Below are positions 46,240 to 57,719 of a stretch of DNA of 64,000 bases, one piece after another. Numbering within the stretch: the stretch's first letter is position 1; each line of letters starts with the position of its first letter. The notes beneath the pieces were generated by a model. It had not been told where the DNA came from, searched no databases, and saw only the letters and a list, made by a program, of their open reading frames with translations. Position numbers and translations under genes: made by a program. The stretch covers positions 400,797,132 to 400,861,131 of the forward strand of contig CM060900.1 of NCBI GenBank assembly GCA_030762935.1. Direction: 5' to 3'. This DNA is from Hymenopus coronatus (lineage: Eukaryota; Arthropoda; Insecta; Mantodea; Hymenopodidae).

Positions 46240-46748
46240 TTTACGTGACCCCATGGAAGGAAAGAATAAATGGAGAAATCCATAGAGCGAACAGATTCAG
46301 ACGACAGGCCCAGGTTAGGACGGAGTCTCTAGCGTTTCCAGATGGAACGCATGCATCCTCACTCAATGCATCCTCACAAGCCACTGAACTCCCGCTGGTA
46401 CTGCGAGGGAATGCCTCACCTAAGGATTCCGGAGGTAAATCCTGGATGGGAAGTTCCTGCAACAACGCCAGGAAAAAGCTTTTGCTAAATAGAAGTTACC
46501 GCCCAGCTGCAACCCGCACAACTTCATCACTTCATAGTTGTAAAGCTATGAAACAGATGTCAAGGAAGTGATGGGTACAGGAAATAGGCAGGAAATTCGT
46601 GATAGAAGATGAGCCAGAATTTTCCTGTAGGGTCTGGTAAACCCGAAAATCCCATGAGTCAGAGTTGAAGGTTGACGGTTACAGGAATGGGACCCGTTCC
46701 TACTCTCGAATACGGGTAACAGACGTTACCACTTGACCTATCCTCCGC
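46240..46748 (-). mobile_element. SINE-B copy 4
   Basis: Minus strand: GATAGGTCAAGTGGTAACGT near the head, CTATCACGAATTTCCTGCC, CATCACTTCCTTGACATCTG, GCGGGTTGCAGCTGGGCGG. The plus-strand frame 46218-46571 and its minus shadow are chance. Confidence 0.65.
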
Positions 46749-46984
46749 AAGATTAAAAAGCTAACAAGTGTGCTAAATTGCGTCAAGGAATTGAGGTCGC
46801 CTATCGATGCTGCCTCTACTTCAAGAAAGAAAACCATCTGGCTCCTAGTACAAGAAAAATCATAATTGTTCAGTTTGAAGTGACTGGGAGAGTCCAACTT
46901 CTTTCCTAACACTAACTGCAAATCTGTGTTGAGATGCACAAATTGGTGCTGCATGAATGTTAACGTGTGCCCACAGAGTGCCTC

Positions 46985-47095
46985 TATTGTTAAAAATACC
47001 CTCATGGGTAAACAATGCCATAGCCGGGATTTGAACCACGGATCTTCCGGTCTCTAGTTCAGTCTGACTCTACCTCTTCAACTCCTGTCCTACAC
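46985..47095 (-). mobile_element. SINE-H copy 2
   Basis: Minus strand: ACTAGAGACCGGAAGATCCG, GTGGTTCAAATCCCGGCTATG. Matches the copy 180 bp to the right, which is on the opposite strand. Confidence 0.65.
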
Positions 47096-47249
47096 ACGGT
47101 TTCTGTGAGAAAATAATTGAATTATCACAATTGTCCACAATAGTTTGCTATACTATGAATCCTGGGTCCTGAAGTACTTACGACATTGTAAGTCGCCATT
47201 GGAGTTTGTCGTCTCAATATAATATGAGGACATCTTGTGGTTTACCAGG

Positions 47250-47420
47250 AAACATGCGAGTCAGTTGAGAAATTTAACGCCGTACCGGCAAGTTGCCACG
47301 GTAGCTCAGAGATAGAGCAACTGGCTAGAGACCGAGAGATCGGTGGCTCAAATCCCCGTTATGGCACTGAATTTTGAAATAAGACGCTACATATCCAACT
47401 GTTGTCCTACAATTAAATTA
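47250..47420 (+). mobile_element. SINE-H copy 3
   Basis: Best-preserved head of this family: GCCACGGTAGCTCAGAGATA (A box), GATCGGTGGCTCAAATCCC (B box), ending near GTTATGGCA about 72 nt later. It looks like a tRNA at first, but the T stem (GGTGG against CCCCG) does not pair, so I call it a SINE. Confidence 0.7.
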
Positions 47421-47744
47421 TCATACTTGTATGGATGTTCCCTACCACCACACGAATACTCTGCACTCATTTCGGTAACAGCCTGTATGTTAAGTTTCCC
47501 TCACTCTGAGAGTGGTGGCTGGGACTGCATTACGTCCTAAATGGTAATGCAGCTTTTGTTAATAGTGTTTAATTCCTTAATCAATAGGTTCGTGCAGTTC
47601 CAGCGATTTAATAAAAGGAACTATGGCCGAAATCCTCGCTTTGATTTTGAACGGAGCAACAACACAAATAATTGCTTTCATTGAAAAGCTTGCGCTTACG
47701 CATTGAATGTGGAAGCCGACAGATAACAGACACAAAAGGCTCAT

Positions 47745-48255
47745 ATGCTTGAACCGAGCAAAATCGCTCGCAGTAACGTGGGAGACTTGTATTTTGGAGA
47801 GCCTGGGATCGATTTATATCAGGCTGACCACTTTGACCATTAGTTTTTTCGTGGTTTCCCGCGTTAGGCGAATCCTGAGGTGGCTTCTCTTCTATCACGA
47901 ATTTTCTTTTCATTTCCTGTTCCCATTATTCCCTTTCATTGTTTCAGTGTTCTAGGACCAGGCGATGGTATTCGGTATTTTGCGGCTGTGCGATATATAT
48001 GCGCTTTGGTAGGCTTTCTCCGTGGCATTTGTTTAATCTGCTGAACGGCCTCGCTTTCTGCCGGCACCGTAGACTTTAGAAATTTCCGGGGGCTTGAAGC
48101 TAGGAGGTGTGGATTGTTGGAGTCTGGAGGTGTTCAGTCTGGAACTGTTACGGACCCTATACATGTTTGTGCCCATGTTCGCGCGGGTCTTATCGTCCTT
48201 CGGGTCTAGTCCTCATTCCTCTCTCATAGTGGTTATGTTAGAATAAAACAAAAAA
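47745..48255 (+). mobile_element. SINE-B copy 5
   Basis: TTTTTTCGTGGTTTCCCGCG, TTAGGCGAATCCTGAGGTGG, TTCTAGGACCAGGCGATGG, then a body ending with an A-rich tail (48243-48260). Confidence 0.7.
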
Positions 48256-48260
48256 AAAAA

Positions 48261-49552
48261 AACTCTGGCCTTCTTGAGGTTCTCTGCTCCAGTAATGGGG
48301 GCTCTCCGTTATACGTACTCCTGCTCATATGCTCAACTGGTATTATGCGTAGAGAAATAAACGCATGACGTGTGCTTTGTTTCGACATTTATTTGTTAGA
48401 ATAAATTACATCAATTTAAACTTTTGATACCGCAGTTTCTAAGATCAATCTTACTTCTACTTGCACCTGCAATAATAGGAAACTAACACCGGACTACAGT
48501 ATTGGTCATTTCTCCAACATGGCGATACCACAACTGTCTCTATCAGGTGAGCATAAAAGTTCAACGCGTGGTTGAAACTTATTAATTCTCACAAAAATTA
48601 CTGTTTTTTCAAAGATAACGAAAATGGTAGAGCAACCACTACTTCACCATACATTTCAATATAATACTTCATTAAGCACTCCGTATACTTAATTGGGGTT
48701 TCACAAAGAATGCAAACCTATTTTATTTCGCTGGGTTATAAAACTACATAGAACTTAAAGGTAATGCATAAGATTCTCTAGGAATATGCAATTCTAAACC
48801 TAACTTAGGAGGTTAACATGAACTAATAAAATGTATTTAAAGGTTAGAAGCCCTTACTAACTCTGGGTACACCGGACGTGGATTTCTTCGTTTCTTTTCA
48901 AATATGAATGTAATTACAACTCATGTAATTACAAATCATGTAGGTTAAAAATCGATAGCTACTGCCAGAGTGAATTACAGTTTTGTTCTCAATAGCGGAA
49001 AAAGCTATAATATTTAAGAACAGAATCCTTCCTTATTCTTTCCCATTAGTGATATATAAAGCTTGTGGTCTCAGAAGTATTTACAGGCGCTCTAGGAAAT
49101 CTCTCAAACAAGTCCATAGAAACAGCAAAAGGTGAAAGCTTATGTGTGTCGGGAGACAGGGATAAAAGAGCAGAAGTTTCCCTTCTAACTTTCATTTAAC
49201 GCAAAAATTATGAAGAAAGGAAGGCTGAACAAACAAAGCAGCAATGAGAAGTTAAGACTTAACCAAAGGCAATATATAGTGCTACTAGTGAAAATAGGAG
49301 ATAATAAGTGTACATATACCATCTGCTTGGGAAGTGATTTTATGTACAAAGATGAGTGAAAGATAATAACACCTTCTTAATGTGTAATAGGTGATTTCAG
49401 CATAGGCAGAAGACATTTTCGCATCTTCTTAGCATTATAATTCCCATGTGGAACAACTAAGGCGTGTGTTACTAAAACACACGTTGTGACATCAATCTTC
49501 ATGTTTTTATTTTATCTTCAATTTTCCCCATAACACCGTATTTAGGCAGAAT
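48261..49552. other. No recognisable gene
   Basis: AT-rich; no open frame of note. Confidence 0.45.
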
Positions 49553-50102
49553 TAGCACCTTTGTTTTTTTATAAATGCCATTTTACGCTGACTACGGCGT
49601 CTCAACAGCGGTCGAGTAATGTGCAACTTGCACACTTCTCACAGTCAAGGTTAGGTTCGGCGCAATAGATACTAAAAACATGAAATAGGCAGCCAATTAG
49701 GTATGCAAGTTCATAATAGGCACCAATATAGGCTATATCAATTAAGATAAGTATTGAGTTAGGAAAAATAATTTATTCATTTACTATTTCAAAATCTATT
49801 TTGACATGTCATAACAATATATAAATTTCAAGTAACCATATTCTAGCACCTTTGTTTTTTTATAAATGCTATTTTACGCTGGTTACGGCGGCTCAACAGC
49901 GGTCGAGTAATGTGTCAACAGTCAAGGTTAGATTCGGCGCAATAGACACTAAAAACATAAAATAGGCAAAAAGATCATAATCGGCACCAATATAGGCTAT
50001 ATCAATTAAGATAAGTATTGAATTAGGAACAATAATTTATTCATTTACCATCTATTTTGATATGCCATAGCAATATATAAATATCAAATAACCATATTCT
50101 AG
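49553..50102. repeat. Tandem duplication of a ~290-bp unit
   Basis: Unit 1 (49553-49843) and unit 2 (49844-50102) both begin TAGCACCTTTGTTTTTTTAT and run through AACAGCGGTCGAGTAATGTG, GTCAAGGTTAG, GGCACCAATATAGGCTATAT and end AACCATATTC. Unit 2 lacks about 30 bp near its middle. The two are about 90% alike by eye, so the duplication is moderately recent. No coding capacity. Confidence 0.92.
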
Positions 50103-50304
50103 AGATGAAGCGTTCTACATTCCGCTGTTGTATTAATAGACGTAAACTGTACACCTTATTTGCTTAAATCTACAGTGTTCAGTTAGTATGCATTTATTTG
50201 TGTCAAACACTTTAAGGTAATTTCCTTCTTAAATATGGTTTATACTCACAAGCTGATTTGTATAATTATTGAGTCTGTTATAGACTAATGTTAAACAGCT
50301 GTAT

Positions 50305-50540
50305 GAGTCGCACCGTGGCAGAGTGGTTAGACCACTCGGCTCTCACCTAGGCGCCCGAGTTCATCCAAAGCGACCACTTGTGATATTTGTGGTGGACAAA
50401 GCAGCGCAGGGTCGGGTTTTCTCCGATTTCCCCCATCACATTTCCACCGGTACTCCATCTCGTCCCAAGTATCACCAAGTGTCATCGCCTGCGGTGCCAT
50501 AGTAGTAGTAATGGGTGTTAAACACTATAAAACGTGTTCT
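50305..50540 (+). mobile_element. SINE-C copy 3
   Basis: Best plus-strand copy: CACCGTGGCAGAGTGGTTAG (tRNA-Ser/Leu-like A box), AGGCGCCCGAGTTCATCC, TTGTGGTGGACAAAGCAGCG, TTTCCACCGGTACTCCATC, TCATCGCCTGCGGTGCCATA, end GTTAAACACTATAAA. Confidence 0.88.
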
Positions 50541-52530
50541 TTTTTTGTTTTTTGTTTTTTGCGTTTGCGTTTGCAATGAATGGTGTAAGTCTAGTATTTT
50601 TTGATCAGTAATATCTTTTCACACACGCGGGAAGTAGAAAAAATTAAAGTCATCGTGTTAATGATCAAAGCGATGAGTCAATATCAAAATGATGGATTTC
50701 CCAGGTGCAAATCACAAGTCTTTTGTAGCTGACCATTTGCCATACCTTTATTATGCTAAGTAGCCATTGCTTTAATTTTACAGGAAACAATCCAACCACT
50801 GCCGTTAGGAAAGGAATGCGGATATTATAATCTTCCTCGAGTATACTGTCAACAGAGGCTCTTTAGGTCACAGCGCCAAAAATTAATTCAGTACTTATGT
50901 AGGTTATTTTACATTAATAAATAAGCGCCAATAACAAAATCACCAATGGTTCGCAAAATTTGATACAAATTCTGATTCCAGAGACACAATAGCTTGAAGT
51001 AATGAAAAAGATGCATTAAGAAAAAGGCAATTACAGGCACTATAAAATTGTTATTTTTAATCTAGTAAGCATATACATATCTATATAAACAAATCCAATT
51101 ATTCCAAAAAGAAACAAAGTAGGCAAATACCAAGTACTGAGCTCGAGCTATGAGATCTGTAGCACGTGAAGATCACGCCTTCATATCTTCGATATAAATA
51201 CAATTATCAAAACAATACTAGTTTTTACTTCCTTTCAATACATATTTAATTAAAATAAAATGTTTATTTGCAGGCATAGTCCAGATATACTAATGGTTTG
51301 TTTTACTGCATTTTCTTAAGATACCCAGTTTGGTTTCTTCTCATCGAATGCTCCGATACACATCTGGGCATTTGGCATCATATAGTTAAGAAGTATTGTA
51401 CTAATTTTGTTTTCATATTACAACATAAAATAATTTCAGTTAAACGTTTTTCCTTCATTGTTTCATTAACACTTAAACAGGCGCGTTTTGTTGCTTTTAT
51501 TAAACACCAAAGATTTCGCTAAGAACTATTTTAAGAACTAAGATATCACTTGAATTCTTCATATCGTTTCCATTATGGTATTGTAGACACAACCTTTCCA
51601 TATGCTCATATATTTCTCTTCTCTCTTTGGTATAAGGAATTACTTTATCTATATCATTTCCACTCTGTATAATATGGTAACAAATGAAAAACAATAGTTT
51701 CCGCTAAACTCACTTTTATACGTCCCCAAGCACTCAACGTAATACACCACCTTACACTTGCAATGCTGCCACCCACTTTGTGCACAAGATAACTGAATCA
51801 CTCAGTCACAACTCACGACTGACTGCACATTGTTAACTGCACAATTATTCACTGCGTTCAGTACACGCTTTAACTTTTCTCACCCACTTTTCAGATTCCT
51901 GGCCGGCACTTGTCGGCCCCCTTAAATGATCCCGTAGCCAGGCTCCGAAGATTCCAATTGTCAAAATCACGGGAATTCACGCTCCAAAAATGGACTGCTC
52001 TTGAAATCAATTTTAAAATCATTTATGAATTGCTTTACTTTCCTGCAGGGAAGTAGGGTTGTCCGGCTTGTCCATTCGCGCTATTGCTAAGCAAGCCGGG
52101 CATGTCAGGCTGCGGTTCTGCGAACGGACGGACGGCAACCCATGCCGTTGTTTCAGTATACTCATTGGAGCAATAGGAAATATCAGTGGTAACTAAAAAA
52201 CTTAAAATCTGAAGACAAAGTATCACATTGAAGGGGAAAGTTGTCTCACGTGTTTATTCATCTGATTTCTCTCTGAATCATAAAATAATTGCTTCGGGGA
52301 GCATTTTTGCTGCAATTTCCATTTTTACACATGTTTTAAAATATAGATAAATATCATGCCCTACAAATTTCAAATACTTCAGCTACTCTCTTTTTCAATT
52401 CCTTACATACAAATAAATACCGTTTGAGATCTAAGCATAATATTGTACCATAGAAATTCGAATACTATAAGACTATACTACAACTTTAAAAATTATTCCT
52501 ACCATGTTTTCCACCCTCAGTAGAAATCTG
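50541..52530. other. No recognisable gene
   Basis: AT-rich; small frames at 51298-51694 without motifs. The 51900-52150 block is locally GC-richer but unassigned. Confidence 0.4.
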
Positions 52531-52536
52531 TACTGG

Positions 52537-52735
52537 TAAGTAGTGTTTAACGCCCGCATTTACTGCTCTGGCACCGCAGGCGATTACATTGATGATACAT
52601 AAAGATGAAGCCGCGGTGGAATGTGATGGCGGAGGAAACCGGAGAACCCGGAGAAAACCCGCCCATGCGCCGCTTTGTCCACCAAAAATCTCACATGCGG
52701 TCACTTGGGATTGAACCTGGGCCGTCTAGGTGAGA
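52537..52735 (-). mobile_element. SINE-C copy 4
   Basis: Minus strand: GGCCCAGGTTCAATCCC (B box), TTTTTGGTGGACAAAGCGGC, GGGTTTTCTCCGGGTTCTCC, TCGCCTGCGGTGCCAGAGC, end GTTAAACACTAC. The extreme head is degraded. Confidence 0.82.
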
Positions 52736-52929
52736 ATATGTACTATTTAACCTATCTCAACCCAATATTGTACAGTTATTCTATAGCGCTTAGCGAAATC
52801 ATAAGTTAACTAACAACTTCGAGAAATACCCCGAACCATATTTTTAACTCCATATTTTCATTTTCAACCCTATATATACAAAACCCAAACTTATTTGGCT
52901 AGTCGGGCCGCAATGTAAGGTAGGATATA

Positions 52930-53626
52930 CGAGGGCCGTTTTTTTCAACCTCCGATAGGCTATAAATAAAATACAAGTTCATAGAAAACAATTATTTTAT
53001 TACTAAAAGTTTTGTACACTTATGGTTACTTTTCAACATAATCACTGAAAAGATTGAGACATTTATCGTACCTGTGCACAAGCTTTGCAATACCCACTTC
53101 AAAAAATGTGCCGCCAATGATTTCAAATGAGTACTGACGTTGTTTTGAAGATCTTCGAACTTTACGACGTTTGCGGAGAGTCATTCAAAACAAACGAAGA
53201 GGGATACTGACTTCAGGAATTGTGTTCATCCATGACAACGGTCGTCCACACTCCTGGCATAACCCATCGGCTCCTTGAACAATTTCAATGGGACATTTTC
53301 GATCATCCGCCGTACAGTCCTGACCTGGCACTCAGCGACTTTCACTTTTTCCCTGAATTGAAGACGTTGCCAGGAGGACAGCACTTTCAAACCAACGAAG
53401 ATCTTCAAAACAACGTCAATGTTTATTTGCAATCATTGGTGGCAGCATTTTTTGAAGCGGGTACTGCAAAGCTTGTGCACACTTACGATAAATGTCTCAA
53501 TCTTTTCGGTGATTATGATGAAAAGTAACCATAAGTGTACAAAAATTTTACTAATAAAATACTTGTTTTCTATGAACTTGTCTTTTATTTATAGCTTATC
53601 TAAGGTTGAAAAAATAACGGCCCTCG
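52930..53626 (+). mobile_element. Palindromic mariner derivative, copy 2 (complete, TA-flanked)
   Basis: Both ends start CGAGGGCCGTT reading inward and are flanked by TA (52928-52929 and 53627-53628). The left arm (about 52930-53158) is an inverted copy of the mariner 3' end, including the transposase C-terminal codons. The right arm (about 53396-53626) is the same sequence in normal orientation; by eye they are about 90% identical over ~230 bp. Between them sits the central transposase fragment. A normal mariner has inverted repeats of only about 30 bp at the ends, so this is a rearranged derivative. It shares its internal junction (GAAGATCTTCG against CTTTACGACGTTTGCGG) with copy 1 at 20737-21318. 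Confidence 0.9.
53160..53528 (+). pseudogene. Mariner transposase, C-terminal fragment
   Basis: Reads RRLRRVIQNKRRG and GIVFIHDNGRPH, then after a frameshift near 53250 continues in the frame 53220-53528 with THRLLEQF, HPPYSPDLALSDFHFFPELK and YDKCLNLFGDYDEK. The DD34D spacing is kept across the shift and the N-terminal half is absent. Non-functional; non-autonomous copy. Confidence 0.88.
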
Positions 53627-53734
53627 TATTTGCGCTACAGACGTAAATGATACGACATCCTTAACTTACAACACCTATACCAAACTTATTTTTATCTTCT
53701 TACTCAGATATTTTCATTGTTTGATCTATGTGTG

Positions 53735-54250
53735 TAACATCCGAACAGTCGGACAAAAGGCCGCTAGTAACTGGAGCACAGCGCCCTAAGTGCGCCATTG
53801 TGGGCCCTTTGTGCTTCCTAGGGGACGCTTTGGAGGAATGAATGAGCAGCTCCGGATGACGATATGCGCTAAAAACAGAAGTCCCTAACGATTCCAACAT
53901 GGCACCAATTCTGACGCCGGCCAGCTCTACCTAAGCTATTCGAAACCCGGATGTCTATGACAGTCCAGACAGATTCCAGGAAGAGGATCCCAGTAGTCCC
54001 CCCCCCCAAACTCCAGGGAGAAGTCTTTGCAAGGCGCAAACTACACCGTTCTACCGCAACACACCAACCGCCGCCCCAAGGAATAAAACCCTATAACGGG
54101 CAAGAGGAAATGATGAGGACAGGAAAATCGTAGTAGAAGGAGGAATGTTCTAGCATTCGCCTACCAAGCCGGTAAAATCTGAAGAAAAACCATATTTAGA
54201 GTGGCTGGTCCAACGGGAATCGAACGTCGGACCAGTGAGTGCTATAAAGG
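53735..54250 (-). mobile_element. SINE-B copy 6
   Basis: Minus strand: head ACTGGTCCGACGTTCGATTCC (B box), GGTAGGCGAATGCTAGAACA, TTCTACTACGATTTTCCTG, GGTGTGTTGCGGTAGAACGG. Faces copy 7. Confidence 0.7.
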
Positions 54251-54412
54251 TGGTAGAAATAAAATTTGTAAATTGTGAGGAAATCTGTAATGTCCTTGGG
54301 GTTCCACACTAGGGGTATAAAGTTGAATCGTAACCTTAAGTGTCAACTCCTTAAATATGATCAATTTCAAGCATTTATAGGTATAGACATAGCATCTGCC
54401 AATTATGGATAA

Positions 54413-54422
54413 CCCCCCCCCC
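54413..54422. repeat. Poly-C run
   Basis: Ten C in a row in an AT-rich flank; a similar run is at 27392-27401. Confidence 0.9.
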
Positions 54423-54569
54423 TCGCCCGCTACATGTTATGACCCTTAAGCACAAACATCTGTTTACTGATTTAGGATATATTGAAAATTTACTGTTTAG
54501 GGCTCTCAATCTGAACTTTTTTACAGAATGTAGATGCATTCCTTCCAGGTTAGTAACACCTAAGAAATC

Positions 54570-55030
54570 GATCGGTCGCTAACGTCAAGGGAGGTACTCA
54601 GTTCGACCCAGGCCGGCCGCCCACACTATCCTGTGGATTTTCATGGTTGACCCGGTCAGTGGCGAATGCTGGGGTTGTAGATCTACCACGATTTCCCCCA
54701 TCATTTCTTATACCTATCACTTCCTTGTAATCCGTTTCAGGATTGAATGACCAGGCGACTTGTTCGGCGGGTTGCGGCTGGTAGATGACCCGCCCTCTGA
54801 AAAGGTTCCTTCCTGGCTTCGTTGTGGGACCACATTGTCAGAACTCGCTTTCGAGCACTTTGGTACTCGCGCCCTTACTTGGGATCTTCGGAGGTTCGGT
54901 TCTTGTTGGTTGGCCCGGGCGGCTTCGTATGCGATAGATCTGGAAACGTGAGGTACCGCGTCCGTATTTATGCCCGTATTTATGTCGCACTCTAGATCTC
55001 TGCCCTGACCCCTCTATCCTTACAAGTAAG
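54570..55030 (+). mobile_element. SINE-B copy 7
   Basis: GGTCGCTAACGTCAAGGGAG and CTCAGTTCGACCCAGG (head), TTTTCATGGTTGACCCGGTC, GGCGAATGCTGGGGTTGTAG, GAATGACCAGGCGACTTG, GCGGGTTGCGGCTGGTAG. Confidence 0.75.
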
Positions 55031-55204
55031 TGGCAAAGGGTCACAATGGCGTACGTGCGCTGCTCTGCCCCAACGATTATCCTTATCCTTGTACCAAATT
55101 TGCTATACAATTGCACTTAGAGGTTATCTTATTATCCTTAAATTTAATTTCGCTATCTTCTATAGTATCCAAGAAAAAGGGTTATGTGTGTATATAAATA
55201 TATA

Positions 55205-55690
55205 CATATATTGTGTGTATCTGACTACGCCGAAATAATTTAAGAGATTATAGGCGTGTGTGATATAAGTAATTTGAGATAGAAAATGTATGGTCCACGG
55301 CTAAACATAATGCAATTATAAGGTGTTAAACAAATTTGTTTCAAATACAGATAAATCGATTTTAAATCAAAGTCAGATTAAAAAAATTGACTTGGAATGC
55401 CTTTAAAACTATACGCGAGCTTAGAAATATCGATTTTCAACAAATCGTGAATAGCGTTCTCAAGATTTATTGTCATAAAGTTCTTTCAAATCTCGAACAT
55501 ATCACGTGACAGGGCGACACTGTCCATGAAATCACTTCCTTTTTGTGTTATGCAGCCTACTCTAGAGGCATTTATTTAATTGCTTCTATGGCTTAATGTG
55601 TAACACGGAAAGCTGATGATTCGAAGGTCATGAGTTGTTTTCTTGAGATGAATTTAAATGTTGTTTTGCTTCTTTCTTTTAAGTGCATAC
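55205..55690. mobile_element. TIR element with internal tRNA-like segment, copy 2 (inverted, partial)
   Basis: Read left to right it matches the minus strand of 30366-31000. CGAAATAATTTAAGAGATTA, GATATAAGTAATTTGAGAT, GTGACAGGGCGACACTGTCC, GCAGCCTACTCTAGAGGCAT, then the tRNA-like CTATGGCTTAATGTGTAACA and GAAGGTCATGAGTTG. The outer TIR is degenerate and the far end is lost or diverged after about 55690. Confidence 0.75.
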
Positions 55691-56403
55691 GGAGAAGTGC
55701 TACTTGGGGGAGAGATTCGAACTCGAAAAGAAATCCTGGCTACTGCGTGAAGTTAATTTCATAATCATTACAGCAGAAAGGTACGCTCTCCAACAACCCT
55801 TCGTTTTTGTTGTGTTTTCGAATGGTATCGTCATCAGCCAGTGGCAGTATGGCACTTTAAAAAACTTATATTCATAACTTGGAAATTTGAACAGACAGAC
55901 CAGAGGTCTTCTACCGCAAATACTTGTTTAAGACACCTCCTTATTCTATGGAAATATTGTGGTGTAGTTCACTAACAGCCTATATATCAATATGTGCACA
56001 CCAGAAAACGTTTTTCACAAAAAATCAAAATGATGGAGGAAATAAGCTTGCACATTTTGCAAAGAAAAAATCACATGACCTGCTAGTTAATAAAACTGTA
56101 GAGAAACTAAAATTATTACATTTTTGTCGGTTTCGTCATTTAGTCTCCCGCTTAATATAATGGAATTAATATGCATTTTTATGGATTTGAAGCTACATTA
56201 CTGCTATATTCTGATTACAATTCTTAATAATACTAATGCAAGGACCACAGAAAATGTAATGAAACAAAACCAGAAAATAAATTTGAATTTTTTATCATAA
56301 AAGTTAAGGGTATAGGCACAGCCATTTTGATAATTGGTGAAACCTTAATATGTATACATTTCAATGGATTAGCTGCACGGTCAAAATGAACAACAGCTGT
56401 TAA
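55691..56403. other. No recognisable gene
   Basis: AT-rich; short frames only. Confidence 0.4.
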
Positions 56404-56405
56404 TA

Positions 56406-56718
56406 CCAAGTGATCCAACGGCCCCGTATTTAACGTGCACAGATATCCGTTCGTGCGTTGAAAGAGTTGCAGAATTCAACGGGGCCATTTCAGATTAAAA
56501 CCCACCAGCGCCAAGTGGCGAGAGCGACGTTCATTTTCACCCTCCTGTTTATCGGTGGAGACGGTTGGCTGGTCGCGCTCAATTGTAGGAATAAAACGAA
56601 GGTCGCTCTCGCCAGTTCTGGCGGGTTTCCACTTGAGATAGTCCGTTGAGTTCTGCAACGCTTTTAACGCACGAAGGGATATCCGCACGCATCAAATGGG
56701 AGCAGTTGTGTCACCTGG
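56406..56718. mobile_element. Foldback TIR element, copy 2 (TA-flanked)
   Basis: Left terminus CCAAGTGATCCAACGG and the right one, reversed and complemented, CCAGGTGACACAACTG. TA outside both ends (56404-56405, 56719-56720). Nested inverted blocks inside: CGTGCGTTGAAAGAGTTGCAG against CTGCAACGCTTTTAACGCACG, and GGCGAGAGCGACGTTC against GAAGGTCGCTCTCGCC. The whole 313 bp can fold on itself. No coding capacity. Confidence 0.88.
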
Positions 56719-56720
56719 TA

Positions 56721-57335
56721 CAGGTTATCTATTTTGCATCCACGTCTTTACACTTCAGTACCAGACGCTTGCCCAGGGATCATTAGCCTTACTGAAACCA
56801 TTCGAACTCGGTTGCACATTAAAGTAAGTAGTGATAAAATGATACGCATTATATTCTCAGTTAAACGTATTTGAACGTCCTGTATCCTTTCTCTATGCAA
56901 GTGTAACTTTCAATAATTAAATCATTAATTTTTAGGTACGTAGGAACGGTGACTGATTACTCCATTTGTTATAAGTTTCGTGCAAATGACCCCAACAATC
57001 GTTATCCCCGCGCTCTCGGGGAAAATAAACAGCTACGGTTTGTGTGTGACATACACACTTGGATGTAGACATTCTGTTCTTAATGAACAAAATTATTTGT
57101 CTACAATAATTATTCGTCGTCATTTATTACATTGTCCTCTAACACCTATACCCCTATCAACCTGTATACATGCTGAACGTCATATCCCATTTTACCTTTT
57201 ATTTTTATTATAACTCTCACCCAGTATCTTGCTAAATGGTGTATGCATAATATGATTAAAAAACCAACAAAGAGAAGGAAGGCTAAGAATGTAAGGGTAA
57301 TAAGGTTTTGTAAGGCACTAGGGGATCGATTATTT
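56721..57335. other. No recognisable gene
   Basis: AT-rich; 63- and 77-codon frames here have no motif. Confidence 0.4.
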
Positions 57336-57339
57336 CGTT

Positions 57340-57670
57340 CAGAGTGCTGTTGCCTCGGGAAAGTGACAAAAGAAGGGTATACGTGACGGAAATGAGATTC
57401 CTCAAAAGAATAGAAGGCTCCCGATTACAATCAAAGCTAACAGCAATAATAAGGAAAGTCTAGAGATTGTCAACACAATCTGGAAAATTGAGTAGGAGTG
57501 GGAGACAAAAATAGAATACCAGAATGGGTACGTAATATAAAATCAAAGAGAAAGAAGCGTAGGACGATCTACAAACGATGAATGCATCCGTTTTAAAGAA
57601 AATGTGGATCCCGGAGTTGGTTTGGCGACTTAATGGATGCTGGAGATTATTTCTAGAAAACTTGGCTAGC
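57340..57670 (+). pseudogene. Probable C-terminal remnant of a fourth non-LTR reverse transcriptase
   Basis: Broken plus-strand reading: TEMRFLKRIEG (family EMRxLRRIxGVTRRDRxRN), then VNTIWKIE and RIPEWVRNIKSKRKKR (family HVxRMPExRIPKxxxxxxPxGKRxxGRPxxRW). It is short and heavily decayed, so the call rests on order and character of the motifs. Different lineage from the other three. Confidence 0.5.
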
Positions 57671-57719
57671 TATAAACAATTAAAAGCTACTAACAAGTAA
57701 GCTCGAGTTAGATTTAGGA

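Noticed and set aside
47283..47356. tRNA gene candidate
   Set aside because: A- and B-box positions and length fit, but the T stem does not pair and related copies exist at 25.8 and 47.0 kb, so it is the head of a SINE.
49553..50102. CRISPR or satellite array
   Set aside because: Only two long units with no spacers; a tandem duplication, not an array.
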